A stretch of DNA of 7,368 nt from Acidimicrobiaceae bacterium (lineage in GTDB: Bacteria; Actinomycetota; Acidimicrobiia; Acidimicrobiales; Bog-793): positions 1-7,368 of the forward strand of contig DAHUZG010000286.1 in the NCBI GenBank assembly GCA_027306715.1. The letters run 5' to 3'. A program made the position numbers and the translations under genes. Below, in pieces: positions 1 to 7,368 of this stretch (its first letter is position 1; each line of letters begins with the position of its first letter). The notes under the pieces are model-generated. The model was not told the origin of the DNA. It did not search any database and was given only the letters and a program-made list of their open reading frames with translations.

Positions 1-33
1 ACCATCGATGACGCCGGCTCCATCACCACCTGA
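1..33 (+). CDS. Possible 3' end of an upstream gene
   Basis: Frame 1 reads TIDDAGSITT followed by TGA at 31-33, 15 bases before the pafA start. In many actinobacteria the gene before pafA is a proteasome subunit gene (prcA), but ten residues cannot identify a product. A second frame is also open through the left edge, so even the existence of this gene end is uncertain. Confidence 0.3.
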   Translation, partial: TIDDAGSITT

Positions 34-36
34 GGG

Positions 37-42
37 TAGCTT
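37..42 (+). promoter_or_regulatory. -10 box (TAGCTT) of a probable leaderless pafA promoter
   Basis: TAGCTT fits the actinobacterial TANNNT -10 consensus and ends six bases before the GTG start at 49, so transcription would begin at or within a base or two of the start codon. No convincing -35 box can be judged in the short upstream sequence. The GAGGG at 32-36 is 12 bases from the GTG, far for a Shine-Dalgarno site. The same arrangement recurs before the genes at 1456 and 5181, which strengthens the call. Confidence 0.55.
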
Positions 43-48
43 GGGCGC

Positions 49-1407
49 GTGGAGCGGCGGATCTTCGGCCTGGAGAACGAGTACGGGGTGACCTGCACCC
101 TGCGGGGGCAGCGACGCCTCAGCCCCGACGAGGTCGCCCGCTACCTGTTCCGCCGCGTCGTCAGCTGGGGCCGCTCCTCGAACGTCTTCTTGGAGAACGG
201 GGCGCGGCTGTACCTCGACGTCGGCAGCCATCCCGAGTACGCCACGCCGGAGTGCGACTCGATCGAGGACCTCGTCGCCCATGACAAGGCGGGGGAGCGA
301 ATCCTCGAGGGCCTCGTCGCCTCCGCCGAGGCGCGCCTTCGCGACGAGGGCATCCGCGGGGTCGTCTACCTGTTCAAGAACAACACCGACTCGGCCGGCA
401 ACTCCTACGGCTGCCACGAGAACTACCTGACGAGCCGCCGCGACGACTTCGCCCACTACGCCCAGGTGCTGATCCCGTTCCTCGTCACCCGCCAGATCTA
501 TGCCGGGGCGGGCAAGGTGCTGCAGACCGCCCGCGGCGCCGGCTACTGCCTCTCGCAGCGTGCCGAGCACATCTGGGAGGGCGTCTCCTCGGCCACGACG
601 CGCGCGCGCCCGATCATCAACACCCGCGACGAGCCGCACGCCGACGCCGAGCGCTTCCGCCGCCTGCACGTCATCGTCGGCGACTCGAACATGAGCGAGT
701 ACGCCACCTTCGTCAAGGTCGGGGTGACGAGCATCCTGCTCCGCATGCTCGAGGACCCGGGCGTGGTGTTCAGGGACATGACCCTCGAGGACCCGATCCG
801 GGCGATCCGCGAGATCAGCCACGACATCACCTGCCGGCGGAAGGTACGCCTCGCCAACGGGCGCGAGGCCTCGGCGCTGCAGATCCAGCAGGAGTACCTC
901 TCGCGTGCCATTCGCTACGCCGACCAGCAGGGCTTCTCGCCGATGGAGGAGCGGGCGCTCGCGATGTGGCAGCACTGCATCGACGGGATCGAGAAGGACC
1001 CGCTCACCCTTGACACCGAGTGCGACTGGGTGATGAAGCACCGCCTCGTCGAGGCCTACCGGGCGCGCCACGGCCTCCCGCTCGGCAGCCCCAAGGTGGC
1101 GCTTCTCGATCTGCAGTACCACGCCGTGAGCCGCGAGCGTGGGATCTTCTACCGGCTGCAGGCACGCGGCGAGACGGCGCGCATCGTCACCGACGCCGAC
1201 ATCGCCCGGGCGGTCGAGCACCCTCCGGCGACGACGCGGGCACGTCTTCGTGGCGAGTTCATCCGCCGCGCCAAGGAGCGGCGGCGGGACTTCACCGTCG
1301 ACTGGGTGCACCTCAAGCTGAACGACCAGACCCAGCGGACGGTGCTGCTGAAGGACCCCTTCCGCGCCGTCGACGACAGGGTGCAGCGGCTGATCGACAC
1401 GATGTGA
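49..1407 (+). CDS. pafA: Pup--protein ligase PafA
   Basis: PafA uses ATP to phosphorylate the C-terminal glutamate of the small protein Pup and joins it to lysines of target proteins, marking them for the Mpa/ARC-proteasome in the cytoplasm. The 452-residue length equals my recollection of M. tuberculosis PafA, and the sequence is close throughout. The glutamine-synthetase-like core shows IFGLENEYGVT at the N-terminus, with E9 as the expected Mg-ATP ligand. LYLDVGSHPEYAT carries D57, the expected catalytic base. KNNTDSAGNSYGCHEN lies at 110-125. The C-terminal domain holds DWVHLKLND at 418-426 and KDPFRAVD near the end. The GTG start gives the family N-terminus exactly. The related deamidase Dop is excluded by the close PafA match and length. 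Unlike in mycobacteria, no pafB or pafC follows. Confidence 0.97.
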   Translation: MERRIFGLENEYGVTCTLRGQRRLSPDEVARYLFRRVVSWGRSSNVFLENGARLYLDVGSHPEYATPECDSIEDLVAHDKAGERILEGLVASAEARLRDEGIRGVVYLFKNNTDSAGNSYGCHENYLTSRRDDFAHYAQVLIPFLVTRQIYAGAGKVLQTARGAGYCLSQRAEHIWEGVSSATTRARPIINTRDEPHADAERFRRLHVIVGDSNMSEYATFVKVGVTSILLRMLEDPGVVFRDMTLEDPIRAIREISHDITCRRKVRLANGREASALQIQQEYLSRAIRYADQQGFSPMEERALAMWQHCIDGIEKDPLTLDTECDWVMKHRLVEAYRARHGLPLGSPKVALLDLQYHAVSRERGIFYRLQARGETARIVTDADIARAVEHPPATTRARLRGEFIRRAKERRRDFTVDWVHLKLNDQTQRTVLLKDPFRAVDDRVQRLIDTM

Positions 1408-1414
1408 GCCCGGC

Positions 1415-1439
1415 GGCGCTCCGGGGTCCTCCCGGTGCC
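1415..1439 (+). terminator. Candidate GC hairpin between pafA and the tat genes
   Basis: GGC and CCGGG pair with CCCGG and GCC around a five-base loop (GTCCT), with a small internal loop. The hairpin sits just after the pafA stop and immediately before the next promoter. It has no T-tract, so it is not a classical intrinsic terminator. In such GC-rich DNA a stem of this size can arise by chance. Confidence 0.25.
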
Positions 1440-1443
1440 CAGG

Positions 1444-1449
1444 TAGACT
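1444..1449 (+). promoter_or_regulatory. -10 box (TAGACT) of a probable leaderless tat promoter
   Basis: TAGACT lies exactly six bases before the GTG start at 1456, the same geometry as upstream of pafA. There is no Shine-Dalgarno sequence at normal distance and no recognisable -35 box. It suggests that tatB-tatC-helY is transcribed separately from pafA as a leaderless message. Confidence 0.6.
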
Positions 1450-1455
1450 GGCTCC

Positions 1456-2058
1456 GTGTTTGGCAACCTCGACCCTGCCAAGCTTCTCGTGATCCTCGTG
1501 ATCGCCCTCGTCGTCCTCGGTCCCGAGCGCCTGCCGAAGCTGGCCCGTCAGCTCGGCGCCGCCTGGCGCGAGCTCACCCGGATGCGCGAGCAGGTAACCG
1601 AGGAGGTGCGTTCGGCGATGCCGGACTTCGCCAACGAGCTGCCGCCGATCCCGCGTATCAAGCCCGGGTCGATCACCGGCTTCCTCAGCGACCTCACCCG
1701 CCCGGGAGCCGTCGCCAAGGCGGGGATGGCAGCCGGCGCGGCGGCGGTGGTGGGCGCCGGCAGGGGCACCTCGGCGGCCGGGACCTCCTCCGGCGGCGCA
1801 GGTGACGGCGGCGCAGGTGACGGCGCCGCAACAGCCGGCGCCGCAGGGGGCCTTGGCCGGGGCGACGGCTCGCCCGACGGGGAGCAGCTGCTGCTGGCGG
1901 GCTCCTCGACCACCGGCCCCGACAGCCCGAGCGCCAGCGCGGCACTCGACGGAGCCGGTCACGGTTCTCTCGCCGGCACGCTGGCAGGCCGCCCTCTCGG
2001 CAGGTGGGCGTCCCAGGCGCCGGCGCCGGTCGGCCTCGACGATCCGGCGATGAACTGA
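1456..2058 (+). CDS. tatB: Twin-arginine translocase TatA/TatB family subunit, TatB-like
   Basis: This is a membrane component of the Sec-independent (Tat) pathway for folded proteins. Residues 7-21 form one short transmembrane helix. The hinge GPERLP (22-27) follows, then an amphipathic helix to about residue 55. The LGPERLP hinge is the TatB style; mycobacterial TatA has FGAKKLP instead. The gene nevertheless occupies the position tatA has in M. tuberculosis, so databases may call it TatA. TatB normally has a glutamate near residue 8. Here residues 8-9 are Ala-Lys, so the usual polar residue is replaced by K9. The tail is long: residues 60-90 are proline- and basic-rich, and 90-145 are Ala/Gly low complexity. 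The 200-residue total is about twice a typical TatA. TatC follows 34 bases downstream. Confidence 0.9.
   Translation: MFGNLDPAKLLVILVIALVVLGPERLPKLARQLGAAWRELTRMREQVTEEVRSAMPDFANELPPIPRIKPGSITGFLSDLTRPGAVAKAGMAAGAAAVVGAGRGTSAAGTSSGGAGDGGAGDGAATAGAAGGLGRGDGSPDGEQLLLAGSSTTGPDSPSASAALDGAGHGSLAGTLAGRPLGRWASQAPAPVGLDDPAMN
1792..1821 (+). repeat. 15-base tandem repeat inside the Tat subunit tail
   Basis: GGCGGCGCAGGTGAC occurs twice back to back (1792-1806, 1807-1821), followed by a partial third copy. It keeps the reading frame and encodes repeated Gly/Ala/Asp in the disordered tail, so copy number could change without breaking the gene. Confidence 0.8.
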
Positions 2059-2079
2059 TCCCGCCCCGCGGCCGGCGAC

Positions 2080-2084
2080 GAGGA
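2080..2084 (+). promoter_or_regulatory. Shine-Dalgarno site for tatC
   Basis: GAGGA lies eight bases before the ATG at 2093. Among the first five genes this is the only clear Shine-Dalgarno signal, as expected for an internal operon gene after a leaderless first cistron. Confidence 0.65.
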
Positions 2085-2092
2085 CCACGGCG

Positions 2093-2857
2093 ATGGCAAC
2101 CCTGATCCGCAGGCAGAACGGGCCCCGCCCGTCGCCCGACGCGATGACGCTCGGCGAGCACCTCGCCGAGCTGCGCCGGCGGCTGGCGGTCTCCCTCGCC
2201 GGGTTCTCCGTCGCCACCGTGGTGACCTACATCGTCTACCCCCAGGTGCTGACATTCCTCAAGCACCCGTACTGCGCCGCCCTGCACGTCGGCAACCTGA
2301 ACCCGAAGTGCGCCCTGGTCATCCAGGGACCGCTCGACGGCTTCGCCATCCGGCTCAACGTCGCCGCCTACGGCGGGCTGGTGCTCGCCTCGCCGATCAT
2401 CCTCTACGAGCTCTGGAAGTTCGTCACCCCCGGGCTCAAGGCCAACGAGCGTCGCTACGCCGTCCCCTTCGTCGTCGCCACCGTCGGGCTGTTCCTGCTC
2501 GGCGCCTTCGTCGCCTACCTCACCTTCCCGCACGCCCTCAACTTCCTCTTCTCCGCCAGCGGGCCGGGAGTGAGGCCCCTCATCTCGCCGCAGAAGTACC
2601 TCGGGCTGATCATGGCGCTGATGGCGATCTTCGGGCTCACCTTCGAGTTCCCCGTGGCGCTCGTCGGCCTCGAGCTCGCCGGCGCCGTGACCCCGGCCAA
2701 GCTCGCCAAGTGGCGGCGGATCGCGATCCTCGTGATCGTCGTCGTGGCGGCGGTCATCACGCCGAGCTCGGACCCGTTCTCGATGCTGGCGATGGCGCTG
2801 CCGATGGTCCTCTTCTACGAAGCCTCGATCGTCCTCGGCAAGCTGATCAAGCGATGA
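2093..2857 (+). CDS. tatC: Twin-arginine translocase subunit TatC
   Basis: TatC is the polytopic inner-membrane receptor that recognises the twin-arginine signal peptide and nucleates TatA/TatB. The 254-residue protein has about six hydrophobic segments. The N-terminal cytoplasmic LAELRRRL contains E26, which corresponds to E. coli E15. The loop WKFVTPGLKANERR has F110 and E119, spaced nine apart like E. coli F94 and E103, the signal-peptide binding residues. TPSSDPFS near 223-230 carries D227 at the position of E. coli D211. All key residues are present, so the protein should be functional. The ATG start has a good Shine-Dalgarno site and leaves a short basic N-terminus. The stop overlaps the helicase start as ATGA, implying translational coupling. 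Confidence 0.97.
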   Translation: MATLIRRQNGPRPSPDAMTLGEHLAELRRRLAVSLAGFSVATVVTYIVYPQVLTFLKHPYCAALHVGNLNPKCALVIQGPLDGFAIRLNVAAYGGLVLASPIILYELWKFVTPGLKANERRYAVPFVVATVGLFLLGAFVAYLTFPHALNFLFSASGPGVRPLISPQKYLGLIMALMAIFGLTFEFPVALVGLELAGAVTPAKLAKWRRIAILVIVVVAAVITPSSDPFSMLAMALPMVLFYEASIVLGKLIKR

Positions 2858-5103
2858 GCGGTCCGGCGCCGCCCCTCTCGGCCGGTGAGGAGCCGGGAGA
2901 CGGGAGCGGGCCGGGGAGGGCCGGAGAGCTGCGGGCTCGTTTCGTCGCCGATCGACCGTACCCGCTCGACCCGTTCCAGCTCGAGGCGCTCGACCACCTC
3001 GACGCCGGCCGCTCGGTCCTCGTCGCCGCGCCGACCGGCTCGGGCAAGACCGTCGTCGCCGAGTATGCCGTCGCCGACGCCCTCGCCGGCGGCGGGCGGG
3101 CCTTCTACACCACGCCGCTCAAGGCGCTGTCGAACCAGAAGTACGCCGACCTCTGCTGCCTGCACGGCGAGCGCCGGGTCGGCCTGCTCACCGGCGACAC
3201 CTCGATCAATGCCGGCGCTGACGTCGTCGTCATGACGACCGAGGTGCTGCGCAACATGATCTACTCCTCCTCGGCGCACCTCGCCCGCCTCCGTTGCGTG
3301 ATCCTCGACGAGGTGCACTTCCTCGAGGACCCCTACCGGGGGGCCGTCTGGGAGGAGATCATCCTCACCGCCCCCGAGCAGGTCACCCTCGTCTGCCTCT
3401 CGGCGACGGTCTCGAACGCCGAGGAGCTGGCCGGCTGGATCGCCGGCGTGCGCGGCGCCACCGGGACGGTGATCGAGGAACGGCGGCCGATCGAGCTGCG
3501 CCACCTCTTCGTCGTCGGCGACCGTGCCAACGAGGAGCTGCACCTGATCCCGACCTTTGTCGACGGGCGGCCGAATCCCGAGGCGCTCGCCCTCGACGAG
3601 GCCTCACGGCGCGCCACCGCCCGGCGCCCCCGCCCAAGCCCCGGGTCCCGCCGCGGTGGCCGGCTCTACCGCCCGCGGCGCACCGAGGTCGTCGAGCGGC
3701 TCGCTCGCGAGTCGCTCCTGCCGGCGATCTGCTTCGTCTTCTCCCGTGCCGGCTGCGACGACGCCGTCCGCCAGTGCCGCGAGGCGGGGGTACGGCTCAC
3801 CAGCCCTGACGAGCGGCAGGCGATCCGGGCGATCCTCGAGCGGCGCGTCGCCTCGCTGTCCGAGGACGACCTCGCCGTGCTCGGCTACCCGGCGCTCGCC
3901 CGTGCCCTCGAGGCCGGCCTCGCCCCGCACCACGCCGGGATGGTGCCGCCGCTTCGCGAGGCCGTCGAGGAGTGCTTCCAGCAGGCGCTCGTCAAGGTCG
4001 TCTTCGCCACCGAGACGCTCGCCCTCGGGATCAACATGCCGGCGCGCTCGGTGATCATCGAGCAGCTGTCGAAGTTCTCCGGCAGCGGCCACGCCGACCT
4101 CACCCCCGGCGAGTACACCCAGCTCACCGGGCGGGCCGGGCGGCGGGGCATCGACGAGGTCGGCTACGCGGCGGTGCTCTGGTCGCCGTTCCACTCCTTC
4201 GCCGACGTCGCCCGGCTCGCCGGCTCGCGCAGCCGGGCGCTGCGCAGCTCGTTCCGCCCGACCTACAACATGGTCGTCAACCTCGTCCGGCGCTACCGGC
4301 GCGACGACGCCTACCGCCTCGTGCGCTCGAGCTTCGCCCAGTACCTCTCCGAGAAGCCACTCACCGGCCAGCTCGACGCCGTCGTCTCGCTGCTCGAGGG
4401 TCGCGGCTACCTGCGGGGCTGGTCGGTGACCGCGGCGGGGGCGCGCCTCGCCGGCATCTACCACGAACGGGACCTGCTTGTCGCCGAAGCCCTCTCGGCG
4501 GGGCTGCTCGACGGGCTCGATGTCGCCAGCCTGGCGGCGATGGCCTCTGTGCTCGGCTACGAGCCGCGGCGGGAGAGCCCGCTGCCGGAGCTGCCGACCG
4601 CCAAGCTCGCCCGCCGTTGCGGGGAGCTCGTCGCCCTGGCCGAGGAGCTGCGAGCCGACGAGCGCCGTGCCGGGCTGCCGGTGACGAGCGAGCTCGACGC
4701 CGGCTTCGCCCTTCTCGCCTACGACTGGGCACGAGGTGAGGATCTGCGCCAGCTGCTCGGACCCGAGCGCGGACCCGGCCGGCCCGACAGAAGGGGGGGC
4801 AGCGGCTCGGGGCGAGCGGGCCGGGCCCGTGCCGGCGGGGGGCGCGCCGGCGGGGGGCGTCCGGGGGGCGGCGAGCTCGTGATGACGGGCGGCGACTTCG
4901 TGCGCAACGTGAAGCAGCTCGTCGACCTGCTCCGCCAGATCGGCATCGTCTGCGGCGACGAGCGGGTGGGCCGTACCGCCCGCCAGGCGGCCGAGTCGCT
5001 CGTGCGCGGCATCGTCGCCGCCTCCAACCCGGCCGGCCCGGCCGCTGACGACGACCTCTCCGAGAACGAGCTCGACGAGCTGGCCGACGCCGCCCCGAGC
5101 TGA
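2854..5103 (+). CDS. helY: HelY-type Ski2-like DEAD/DEAH-box helicase with DSHCT domain
   Basis: This is an ATP-dependent helicase of the Ski2/Mtr4 family, probably remodelling RNA in the cytoplasm; its substrate in bacteria is not settled. The 749 residues show motif I APTGSGKT (59-66), TPLKALSNQK (Ia), DEVH (152-155, motif II), LSAT (182-185, motif III), FATETLALGINMP (from 384, motif V) and QLTGRAGRRG (423-432, motif VI). YDWARGEDL precedes a Gly/Arg-rich linker (636-673). The C-terminal TGGDFVRNVKQLVDLLRQI is typical of the DSHCT domain. The reading frame is open from 2308, but the homology begins after the ATG at 2854, which overlaps the tatC stop by four bases. M. tuberculosis HelY also follows tatC and is about 900 residues, so this is a compact version. 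Confidence 0.93.
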   Translation: MSGPAPPLSAGEEPGDGSGPGRAGELRARFVADRPYPLDPFQLEALDHLDAGRSVLVAAPTGSGKTVVAEYAVADALAGGGRAFYTTPLKALSNQKYADLCCLHGERRVGLLTGDTSINAGADVVVMTTEVLRNMIYSSSAHLARLRCVILDEVHFLEDPYRGAVWEEIILTAPEQVTLVCLSATVSNAEELAGWIAGVRGATGTVIEERRPIELRHLFVVGDRANEELHLIPTFVDGRPNPEALALDEASRRATARRPRPSPGSRRGGRLYRPRRTEVVERLARESLLPAICFVFSRAGCDDAVRQCREAGVRLTSPDERQAIRAILERRVASLSEDDLAVLGYPALARALEAGLAPHHAGMVPPLREAVEECFQQALVKVVFATETLALGINMPARSVIIEQLSKFSGSGHADLTPGEYTQLTGRAGRRGIDEVGYAAVLWSPFHSFADVARLAGSRSRALRSSFRPTYNMVVNLVRRYRRDDAYRLVRSSFAQYLSEKPLTGQLDAVVSLLEGRGYLRGWSVTAAGARLAGIYHERDLLVAEALSAGLLDGLDVASLAAMASVLGYEPRRESPLPELPTAKLARRCGELVALAEELRADERRAGLPVTSELDAGFALLAYDWARGEDLRQLLGPERGPGRPDRRGGSGSGRAGRARAGGGRAGGGRPGGGELVMTGGDFVRNVKQLVDLLRQIGIVCGDERVGRTARQAAESLVRGIVAASNPAGPAADDDLSENELDELADAAPS
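4759..4872 (+). other. Gly/Arg/Pro low-complexity linker inside the helicase, with 15-base tandem repeat
   Basis: Helicase residues 636-673 are almost only Gly, Arg, Pro, Ala and Ser. A 15-base unit encoding AGGGR is repeated at 4831-4845 and 4846-4860 with one final-base difference. The segment separates the WARGEDL helix from the GGDFVR helix of the DSHCT domain, which normally lie closer together. It may be a flexible, RNA-contacting, RGG-like linker, or simply slippage-expanded GC-rich DNA. Confidence 0.75.
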
Positions 5104-5125
5104 GCGCGCAGCCACGATCTCGCGC

Positions 5126-5142
5126 ACCGCCGCGGCGGCGGT
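5126..5142 (+). terminator. Candidate hairpin after the helicase gene
   Basis: ACCGCC (5126-5131) pairs with GGCGGT (5137-5142) around a five-base loop. The inner 5127-5138 is also a perfect 12-base palindrome. It lies 22 bases after the helicase stop and before the next promoter. No T-tract follows, so this is only a possible terminator. Confidence 0.3.
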
Positions 5143-5167
5143 CCACCGCTGCGTCCGGCGTCTCTCC

Positions 5168-5173
5168 TAGGCT
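5168..5173 (+). promoter_or_regulatory. -10 box (TAGGCT) of a probable leaderless promoter
   Basis: TAGGCT ends seven bases before the GTG start at 5181. This matches the boxes before pafA (TAGCTT) and the tatB-like gene (TAGACT). No Shine-Dalgarno sequence and no -35 match are seen. Confidence 0.55.
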
Positions 5174-5180
5174 CGGTCGG

Positions 5181-6848
<1,668 letters not shown>

Positions 6849-6890
6849 CGACACCGCCAGGGCCCGACACCGCCAGGGCCCGACACCGCC
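6849..6890 (+). repeat. 16-base direct tandem repeat in the spacer
   Basis: CGACACCGCCAGGGCC is present at 6849-6864 and again exactly at 6865-6880, followed by the first ten bases of a third copy (6881-6890). It starts on the base right after the stop codon of the ThyX-like gene. I see no function in it. It is probably a slippage product, though paired binding sites or a transcript-end structure are conceivable. Confidence 0.85.
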
Positions 6891-6921
6891 GGCCACGCCA
6901 GGGCTGGGACCGAGCGCTGAG

Positions 6922-6937
6922 CGCCGCGACGGCGGCG
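6922..6937 (+). terminator. Candidate hairpin downstream of the ThyX-like gene
   Basis: CGCCGC pairs with GCGGCG around a GACG loop, giving six GC pairs. There is no T-tract, and the surrounding sequence is so GC-rich that chance is a fair explanation. The rest of the spacer to about 7020 shows nothing I can name. Confidence 0.25.
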
Positions 6938-7021
6938 GGCTCCCCGGGTCCCGGCGGGCGGCGGGCGGGCCAGCTCCGTATGCTGCCCGGCGGACGGGAA
7001 TCTGCCTGCCCCTCCCGCCGT

Positions 7022-7049
7022 TTGACGCAGTCGCCGCCTCTCCTACACT
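7022..7049 (+). promoter_or_regulatory. Sigma-70-type promoter for the acidic gene
   Basis: TTGACG (7022-7027) and TACACT (7044-7049) are separated by 16 bases, a close match to the housekeeping consensus and the only complete -35/-10 pair in the window. Transcription would start near 7056. This leaves a short 5' leader before the ATG at 7122, or almost none before the alternative GTG at 7074. Confidence 0.7.
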
Positions 7050-7121
7050 GACGGCGCTCGCGAGGAGCGTCCGGTGGCCGGGGGAGAGCGGCAGCGGAGC
7101 GACGGCGACACGAGGATGCGA

Positions 7122-7368
7122 ATGCCCAGCGAGATGGACAGCGAGGTCGACACAGAGATACTCGAGGAAGGGGACCTCGACGAGCTGAGCGACGAGGCGA
7201 TCCTCGACGACGAGGCGATCCTCGACGACGACGACCTCGGCGACGACGACATCGGCGACGACGAGGATCTGGGGCTCGGCGAGGAGGGAGGCGCCGACGA
7301 CGAGGTCGGCGCCGTTGGCGGCGCCGTCGAGACCGAGGAAGCGCTCGCCGACGACGAGGAGGACGACC
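7122..7368 (+). CDS. Highly acidic protein, N-terminal part (runs off the window)
   Basis: The frame is open to the window end, giving 82 codons beginning MPSEMDSEVD. Most residues are Asp, Glu, Gly, Leu or Ala, with almost no basic residues. An exact 18-base tandem repeat (7191-7208, 7209-7226) encodes DEAILD twice, followed by DDDLG and DDDIG. Three in-frame starts compete. ATG 7122 has GAGGA five bases upstream. GTG 7074 has GAGGAG six bases upstream and would add 16 residues. ATG 7116 has no usable spacing. Acidic N-termini like this occur in the small DUF4193-type actinobacterial proteins, which end in a cysteine-rich CxxC region. That end would lie beyond the window, so the assignment is only a guess. 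It has its own promoter and is not coupled to the ThyX-like gene. Confidence 0.7.
   Translation, partial: MPSEMDSEVDTEILEEGDLDELSDEAILDDEAILDDDDLGDDDIGDDEDLGLGEEGGADDEVGAVGGAVETEEALADDEEDD

Noticed and set aside
1694..2533. 279-residue minus-strand frame over the tatB-like and tatC genes
   Set aside because: It is a low-complexity shadow with poly-Arg/Pro runs and no motif. The plus strand encodes recognised Tat proteins.
2308..2853. Upstream extension of the helicase reading frame (931 residues from 2308)
   Set aside because: The added 182 residues lie wholly within tatC, are Arg/Pro/Ala-rich frame-shadow sequence, and show no helicase similarity. The ATG at 2854 with its ATGA overlap is the natural start.
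3604..5127. 507-residue open frame on the minus strand opposite the helicase
   Set aside because: Its composition (Gly, Glu, Arg, Val, Ala, no recognisable domain) is that of an antisense shadow of a high-GC gene. The plus strand has an unmistakable helicase there.
6914..6924. Inverted repeat GCGCT-G-AGCGC
   Set aside because: The one-base centre cannot form a stable RNA loop, and such short palindromes are common by chance at this GC content. It was not kept as an operator.

Overview
The window is a high-GC, densely coding, all-plus-strand stretch of what looks like an actinobacterial chromosome. The strongest sign is the first gene, a full-length Pup ligase (pafA). Pupylation is largely an actinobacterial trait. 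The order pafA, tat genes, Ski2-like helicase also resembles the Mycobacterium tuberculosis pafA-pafB-pafC-tatA-tatC-helY neighbourhood. A deep-branching class such as Acidimicrobiia is my inference, not something the sequence proves. I see no mobile elements, tRNA or rRNA genes, or CRISPR array.

Layout. Bases 1-33 may be the last codons of an upstream gene. pafA (49-1407) is followed, with no pafB or pafC, by a TatA/TatB-family gene (1456-2058) and tatC (2093-2857). The HelY-type helicase (2854-5103) overlaps the tatC stop by four bases. A separate gene at 5181-6848 encodes a 555-residue protein that reads as two fused, divergent ThyX (flavin-dependent thymidylate synthase) domains. A 273-base spacer (6849-7121) holds a short tandem repeat and a good sigma-70-type promoter. 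It leads into an extremely acidic open reading frame that runs off the end of the window.

How the genes relate. PafA attaches Pup to proteins destined for the proteasome. The Tat pair exports folded proteins. The helicase is probably an RNA-remodelling enzyme. These appear to be linked by old synteny rather than by one pathway. Three genes (pafA, tatB-like, thyX-like) start with GTG placed 6-7 bases after a TAGNYT -10 box, so leaderless transcription is likely. In this reading the window has at least four transcription units: pafA; tatB-tatC-helY; the thyX-like gene; and the acidic gene.

The most unusual item is the double ThyX-like protein. Its N-terminal half keeps the nucleotide-side residues of the ThyX signature but loses the histidine. 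Its C-terminal half keeps the RHR but loses the nucleotide side. The protein could therefore be a split or composite active site, or a ThyX-derived protein with a different job.
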